The notes under the pieces were generated by a model. That model made no database searches. It was not told where the DNA came from and was given only the letters and a program-made list of their open reading frames with translations. 64,000 nt of DNA from assembly GCF_001640805.2 (NCBI RefSeq), contig NC_066852.1, positions 13,976,194 through 14,040,193 on the forward strand, given 5' to 3'. A program made the position numbers and the translations under genes. Positions 57,201-64,000 of the stretch are shown piece after piece. Source of the stretch: Lates calcarifer. Its lineage: Eukaryota > Chordata > Actinopteri > Centropomidae. Within the stretch, counting starts at the first letter, position 1. Every line of letters begins with the position of its first letter.

Positions 57201-60200
57201 GGATAGAAAGGACCACTGAGGAGTTTAGTACAATGAGGAGAAGAATGAGTGAAACTCAAACCTTTGATATTATCTGTCTTTAATATTATCATTCAGAAAG
57301 TCAAGGCCAGGCTCACATATGATAGCTCAGAGGGCAGCGACTTACAATGTTAATAGTGGTAAAATCATATTTGGGCACAGTAGAAACAAGCATTGCTATG
57401 TGGAGCCAACGCAGCTCCTAAGGTTGACACCAATCGGCCTGTGGTCCTGATTAAGAAGCTACTGTAGACCAGCAATAATAAAGAGGAATGAAAATCAAGT
57501 GATATGTGTTTGAAGTCACACAGTTTAACTTTGCACAGTTCTGTTAATCCAACCAAAATAGCATACAGAATAATGAGCTCTTAGAGTGCAGATAAAAGCC
57601 CCTGAAGGTGATATTTATAATAAGCATCCACTATCACACTTAAGATATGTGACCCAGTAGCTAAAGAAAGCAGGGTTGTCTTTCTGTTCCATTCAGGTGT
57701 ATTTTAGTGCATTTGGAAGTGTTGCATTATAGTGCAAATGTAAGTATTTCAGCTCATCTATCGTTGTTACCGTGTGACAGCATGAGAAAAGGAAGCTGAA
57801 ACTGCACTGTTAACCAAAATGTGCCCAGGCAGCATAATCAGTGCCCTTAGAGATATAAAACACAATATCACCCTGTCAGGATATACATTATGCAGTTACA
57901 GTGCTCACAAGACAGCAATGCAACGAGGCCCAAATCTGCTACACAGCACTGATATGGAAACTCTAGAGGTGGTAAAGAATAACAACTACTCTGTGTGCTC
58001 TAGTTACTGTATTATTTTGAATCTGCATTTTTACTATAATACAAGCAGCGCTCAGCTATGTGTTCTAGATTCTGTCTGGCATTTTGGCTGTCATACAGTT
58101 AAGGTCATGATATACTTTGTGTGTTTTCCTAATTCCAAAAGCTAAATTACAGTTAAGTGGCGCAAATTGGGGAGCTTAATTGACTGTGAAAGACCCAGTC
58201 TTTCCTAAAATACCATCACATTACTGTATATTGATATACTGTAGCACAATATAAAGGTGGTGTTTGATCACGAATGCTGTGATATTTGGGTTTGTCAGGT
58301 GTCATATTTGTTTTTGCCGTCCCTAAATCCAAATAACACTTTAGTAATAAATGTCAACGAATCAGCCCAACAACAGACCAGATCAATATTGCATTATTCA
58401 TGATAGCGCTACAGTTAGCTTCCTTTACAGTGCATCAGTGTCACCTTTAAAGAAACATGTGCATGTGCCAGTTTTTTTTTTCCGCTAAAACACCTGTGAC
58501 ATGATGAAGGTTAAACATTCAATCTTGGCTGACTGTCAGCATGAGAATACGATTTATCTGCATCACCTCAGCAGCCGCTTGAAATTTAAGAAAGAAGGAA
58601 AGAAAAAATCCCGGCTACAGTTTGGCCAGTTGAAACGTTTTGATTGAACTTGCATCAGATCTGTTGCCAGAGACTTCTGACAGGGCTGCCGAGGTCTTAC
58701 ACTATCTTAGTTGCAGATCGCTCGATGAATCTTTCTCTTTCATTCCAGACATTGCTCTCGGTGGCACAGGCATTCATCTTTTTTGGAAAGGTAGCTTGTG
58801 TGTTGGGGTGGGTAAAAACAAGAAGAGAACAGAAAAACCTGGTCAGCCATTGTAAATTGTGTTATAGGAGTTGAGGTTAAAAGAGCAGAGCCCTGGGAGC
58901 TTTCTTTTCTCTCTCCTCATCACATCACGTTACAGTGGATGGCAGATTTACGTGGACGCAATTGAACAGTGAGTGGCATATCAGGCTGGGTGTGAATCAA
59001 GAGATTTTTAGCAGCTGCCTGGCTGTCCATCCATCATGCTGATCTCTGCCTGTGCCTGAACCGGGCCTGTCACACTTAGATGGCCAACTGACTGCAGCAT
59101 GGGGGATAGCGTGGTAAACACTGGGACAGTCATTTATTTCAATTCACTCTGTGTCTGCAGGCGTCTCTCATGGGGAACAGATTCATGCTAATTCGTTATA
59201 GTATGCATCGGAAATCTCATCTAATGCTGCATTGCAAAATCAATCTTATCCTTGCCCGAGGCTGCTTCATCTATAAAGGCGTTTGTCTCGTGTGTCCTAC
59301 CTGTGTGAGGAGGCTCTGCGCCGTATCAATGTCAGCATTCATTGGGTCTTAGTGGAGCTTTCTGATCCTGGCCAAGAAGCTGTTACCCAAGATTAACCCA
59401 GACTTTGCTGTTGCATGGCTGCCGAAGAGCAGATGTGTACGTGTATTTGTGTGTGTGTGTTTGTCTGTGTGCGTGTGTGAGAAGAAAAGAATCGCGGAGT
59501 AGGATGTTTGCTCTCTCCCACTCTCCGTTTTGTCTGGTGGCATCTTCTTCAGGATGAGATGTGACAGCACTGGGTGATCTAATCACGGATGTCATAGCAT
59601 AGCTGCTTATTAACTGAAATTTCAAGGGCAAACATTTCCATCATTAGTAGTATACTATATAAATGGGCGAGCTCTGTGAGCGAGCGCAGTGCTGAATGAT
59701 GGCTCCTGGTAATGTCACTGAAGCACAGGAGGGACCAGTTGCCTCTTATTATTTTGTGCATATATTTGTCTTTATGAGGAGCTAATTTACAGAACACGCA
59801 TCAATACGTAGCGTTCTACTAGAGGACAAAATCTCAGCGGCAATTCCTTCCTTCCTTGAGAGTTGAGAGGGAAGGAACTGTCATATATAGTAAAAATCAC
59901 TTGGGTTGCTGTCATGATGGTTATGTTCTAGGGTATTTGCATATTCAGAGTCCTGAAGAGGCAGTCTGAAAGATGTGCAGGTTTATGAAGTTTCACATTA
60001 ACAGAAAGACTTCAGTGATCTTTGATATTCTGTGCACTAAATGTTAAGTCCCTGACAGTGTATTTTCTCTTCATTGCTTTTGGATCAGTGTATGTTTTGA
60101 CAGTTTGAAAAACCCTACATCTTAACCGAACTGCTCTTGGAGTGTATACGCGCGTGTTTATCTGTGTGTGTAGTTGCTTGAGTTCTTCCAGGGATCTCCC

Positions 60201-60474
60201 AGCAGTGAGCTGTAGCACACTGGTGATAACAGACTTGATAAATGCTGTCAATATTTATATTTCATTTTCAGAATTTTTTTTGTTCTGTTTTCTGGCATCA
60301 TATTTTAGCCTCTGCCACGTTAAATAAGAGGATGACCATACTTGTAATAATGAAACTCCATCTATGAACAACAAAATGATTTCTATTTTCTAATTGTCAG
60401 TGATAGAGGTTCACTGTGCTGTTCTGCTTTCAACCATGCTGGTACAGTGGCTCTAACGAAATTACAGTTGTGTA

Positions 60475-60960
60475 GTCAGTTAATGGATTATTTATTGATC
60501 GAAAGTATATTGGCAACTATTTTGATGATCTGAAATTGTAATTGTTTAGAGGATCAGTGTGTAACATTTATGGGGATCTATTGGTAGAAATAAAATATAA
60601 TATACATAAATATGGCAAACCATCTTTTGTTGTGAATGTAGGTCTATAAACTAATTGACTAGTCTTCACTTGACGGCCACCGTAGATGCCTAGATGCCAC
60701 TAAATCCTACACTCGGGTCCTTCAAGTCGTTTTTCAAACAAAATCACCAATGGTTTGTTGATAGTTGCAGGTTCACAGGTGTGGAATTTGCTCATACATT
60801 TTAGTGAATTTTTGGTGAGAAAAAACAAGACATTTAACATAATTGTAACCTTGCATCTAGTATATTGTGATGTGACTTTTCCTCCTTTTTATAGACCAAA
60901 CAATCAGTGGATCATTAAAACTATAACTGGCTGATGAATCAATAAAGAAAATAGTTGAGT
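60475..60960 (+). repeat. dispersed teleost repeat split by a second repeat
   Basis: The left part (60475-60545) has GTTAATGGATTATTTATTGA and GGCAACTATTTTGATGATCT. The right part (about 60735-60960) has CAAGACATTTAACATAA, TTTATAGACCAAACAATCAG and AATAAAGAAAATAGTTGA. Both belong to the family seen at 3822 and 4945. Between them, from about 60550, lies a different repeat beginning ATCAGTGTGTAACATTTATG with TATTGGTAGAAATAAAATAT, typical of another fish MITE. Confidence 0.6.
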
Positions 60961-60974
60961 TGGTAAACTAAGAG

Positions 60975-61011
<37 letters not shown>
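60975..61011 (+). repeat. (GT)n microsatellite
   Basis: Uninterrupted GT run of about 18 units immediately after the split dispersed repeat. Confidence 0.95.
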
Positions 61012-61012
<1 letters not shown>

Positions 61013-64000
61013 TGAGCATTATCGCTCCATGTGGTTGCCACAGTGGCTATAGCCTTTCAGTGTGTATAATAAGGGGGAAATGTAGGGTTCCAACTGACCA
61101 ACAGACTATTATTACAAGGACCAATCATGATCGTCAACGTTATGCTGCATTCAGACTGATTTAGGCTCTGCATGAAAAATCGTAGGCCTCTCATTCATTT
61201 GAATGAGGCCAGTCTGGCAGCACAGCAGGGGTGTCAACATAGAGGAGCCTGGCAAAGAAAATATATAGCCGTCTAGGAAAAAAAAAACAAACAAAAAAAA
61301 AACACTGAACCTAGTTCAGGCACTGCAGTGGCCATTTGCACACATGTAAACAGTGTATTTCTGCTGTTTACCTCACATTTTATTTAATTGCCAATGTGGT
61401 GTATAATAGAGTCTCATAGTATTATAAACCTTTGTGCAGTGTTTTTGCATCTAAGAGGCCTTTAAAGTCATGGATCTGTTACTTGAATATCCTGTATTTC
61501 ATGTCTCACCAATACCTAAAGCATCACAGCCCCACCCATGCAGCCCCTTTGCGTCACTTTAATGCAGGACTGATTTTTGATCTGAGCACCTGCTTAGACA
61601 GGAAGCATTTTGGTACAATATCAGCACAGTAAGATATTACACTATATCATCAGAATATCAAATGCATTCATGAGGCTAAAAGATTTTCCCACTCATTCCT
61701 ACATTGGCTTACCTGTGTGAGATTGACAGCATCTGACTAAATGGCGCTCCACACACCATCCTCTGCTCGTCCACACACATCACTCACGCCATTATGTGCG
61801 GAAACAGGGTAGAGTGGGTGGCAAGCGGAGAATGTCTTTTCAGCCGGTGTTTTCAAAAAGACAGCAAAGACGTTCAGTTCTGTTCAGTGGCTATCATGTT
61901 CTGTATGTAATCATTTTTTTCCCCCAAGCACTGAAATATGAGTGAATAAATCTAATGTTGACAGTAGATATGCAGCTAAATTCTGTCTAATGATGTTTCC
62001 TAGACTTTGTATGTCAGCTCAGTCCCTGATAGCCACAACCTGACCTCCACCCCTGTGTGTGATGAGGGTGGTACTCTGATCCTGCTGGATTGGAAAGAGG
62101 CTGTGATTACTGCATGTTCATTTTCCAGTGTGCAGACAGTATGAACTGGATGATGCATGCTGTCTTGTCATTTAAAGCAATTTCTTTTTGTTGTGGGAAC
62201 CCAACCAAATTGCATCTCTGAGGAAAGCATTTCAAATGGTATTATAGTTATAACTATGTAGCAAGCAGATGTGCATGCATTTTATCCTTTCTTACGCCTA
62301 CAGTACATTTACATTTACTTAATGAGGGTACTGTGCACAGTACCATGTTTATGCTTGTAGCTAGTGTTATGTAGTTAGCTACCTAATTACCTGGCTTGCT
62401 GGTTTGTGAAAATGTCAGCTGTTCCAGTGCCCTATGCCACAGAGAAAATGGAAACTCCTGCTCTGTTGACATGCACTCACTCTATGGCCAGTATACTGTT
62501 CCAGCAGTTAGTCAGACACTTTAAATTGGTTGTTCAGCCCGAGTGTGGTTCAAGCCACAATGCCATATCTGCTCATATTTATCACACTTAAATGTACAGG
62601 TGCGGCAAGAACACAGCTTTTTCTTTGTGTGCCTGTATCTGTAGGAGCTCTCCTAGCAAGACAAATTGGCAGTTTGTGAAGAAAAATAATGGCATTCACA
62701 CACCACCACAACAAATGTTGCAAAAACAGTTTAACACAATTGTTGGTGTTTTGTGTTATTGTTGACAATTTACAGTTGAAATCCATAATTTTAAACAGCT
62801 GCTTTCATGTCACTGATAAATAAATAAGAAGAAGATATAGAAATAACTGAAGAGAGTACACATACAAACATTTTCAGTGCTACAGATATTGGAAGGGTTA
62901 TATATCATTCTGTAAATTATACAACATATAAATCATCAGGATAACAGCTGATGGAGAGATATGAGTTAACGGTCAAGAAGAGGATCAAGTGGATGATGAG
63001 GATAAGGATAATGACAGCCGCGTTGATGATGAAGACTACGTATATGCCTGATGGCGGGGGTCGTGATGCTGCTGTTGCAGATGTTGATGAGGACGGTGAT
63101 TATATCTAAGCTTGCAGCTGAAGCAAAAAGCCTTCCACAAATGCAAAACATCTGTGAAAGTAATATGCAGAGAAAATCACAACTAAAAGCAAGGGCTTAA
63201 TAGCTAGGCATGGTTTAAAATTTATCATTACTGTGCCAGTGTGATATATTAATTTGGAACCAATACCAAAATGATATGTTTGTCAATAACTTCATTTGAG
63301 GAATATAATATAATTTTTTCTTTTTAATTAACAAAATAGGCCAAGGACCCAGCACTATTAAAGAAAAAGTTCCACATTTTAGAAACGTACTGGAAATGGG
63401 GGAATAGCTTCACTGTCCAAAGGTAACAAAATTCACCTACCAGCACATCTGAATTGCACTAATGACACATTGTGTAGAAGAATGATGAAGCCACATTTTG
63501 CAGGGAATTTTGTGCCACACTATTGCTAGGTCTGGATTAGTTGCCTGGCAACTACTAGACTCTCTAGGTCCTGACCAAGAAATTGTAATTTTCCCTGTTT
63601 CCCACAGCCATTATGCTAACTTAAGTTAGCTGACTACAGGCTGTAGGTTCATATTTACTATACAGACCTGAGAGTGGTGTCAGTCTAAATCTCAGGAAGA
63701 AAATAGGCTGTTATGGCCTTGTTACGGAGTTTTCCTTCACATGTTGTCTTAACACAAGCAGTTATGCAAGAGCTTTTGATTAATAAGATATCCCCTTAAA
63801 TGAACAATAGGTGCCAGGCTAGCATATTTTTTCCTTTTCTTTTTTTGATTCATTTTTTCTTCATTCAACATTAGCACAACATCTATTGTATGTTGCGTGT
63901 CCTCGCACCAAACGGTGTCAACAGTTTTCCAACCCTTTCTTGCCCTGGTGACATCAATGTCAACATGTTGACATTGATATGAAGGAAAAAATAAAGCCGC

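Larger units (their letters stand above)
53628..64000. other. no coding exon seen; possible first intron
   Basis: Long AT-rich sequence with microsatellites (TA at 54210, GT at 60975) and dispersed repeats (60475-60960). The open frames present have no family match and no paired splice sites. It may be the first intron of a gene starting at 53.3 kb or ordinary intergenic DNA. Confidence 0.5.

Noticed and set aside
62900..63130. GAT/GAG-rich stretch that could be read as an acidic protein segment
   Set aside because: Frames are interrupted by stops, no splice sites frame it, and it looks like a degenerate GAT/GAG trinucleotide repeat.

Overview
This is nuclear DNA from a ray-finned fish, probably a percomorph teleost. 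The genes are vertebrate and intron-rich with compact introns. Simple repeats are abundant, and several teleost-type interspersed repeats are recognisable by eye (a tRNA-derived SINE, TTAA-bounded MITEs, a Tc1 relic, a LINE relic, and a CGATTA-rich dispersed repeat). No prokaryotic, viral or organellar genes are seen.

Layout. (1) About 1-20.9 kb: the 3' two thirds of neuregulin-2 (nrg2), plus strand, from the EGF exon through two alternative EGF C-loop exons, the transmembrane exon and the cytoplasmic tail to the stop at 18157, then a long AT-rich 3'UTR. The upstream exons (N-terminus, Ig domain) lie outside the window. (2) About 22.6-28.4 kb: a complete SLC22 organic anion transporter (slc22a6/OAT-like), minus strand, 10 coding exons, 562 residues, convergent with nrg2. 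(3) About 28.4-33.7 kb: intergenic DNA with a Tc1-type transposase relic and a perfect hairpin. (4) About 33.7-44.8 kb: complete muscle glycogen phosphorylase (pygm), minus strand, 20 coding exons. The spliced length is exactly 842 codons plus stop, and Ser14, the PLP lysine and the C-terminus are visible. (5) About 44.8-64 kb: no recognisable coding exon. A promoter-like region at 52.6-53.65 kb (CACGTG/CRE/YY1-like cluster, then a TATA box, CTG-rich putative first exon and GTAAAT donor, plus strand) suggests that a further gene starts here and that 53.6-64 kb is its first intron. Synteny makes nrxn2 or rasgrp2 conceivable, but the sequence does not show which.

Functionally the genes are unrelated: an ErbB ligand precursor, a basolateral anion exchanger and a muscle glycogen-mobilising enzyme. 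All exon boundaries were read by hand from GT/AG sites and reading phase. For all three genes the phases close without a frameshift, so they appear intact. The least ordinary features are the 60-base CT tract between the two alternative nrg2 EGF exons, the poly-leucine upstream ORF in the putative 53.3 kb exon, the duplicated element upstream of pygm, and repeats that are nested or in inverted pairs.
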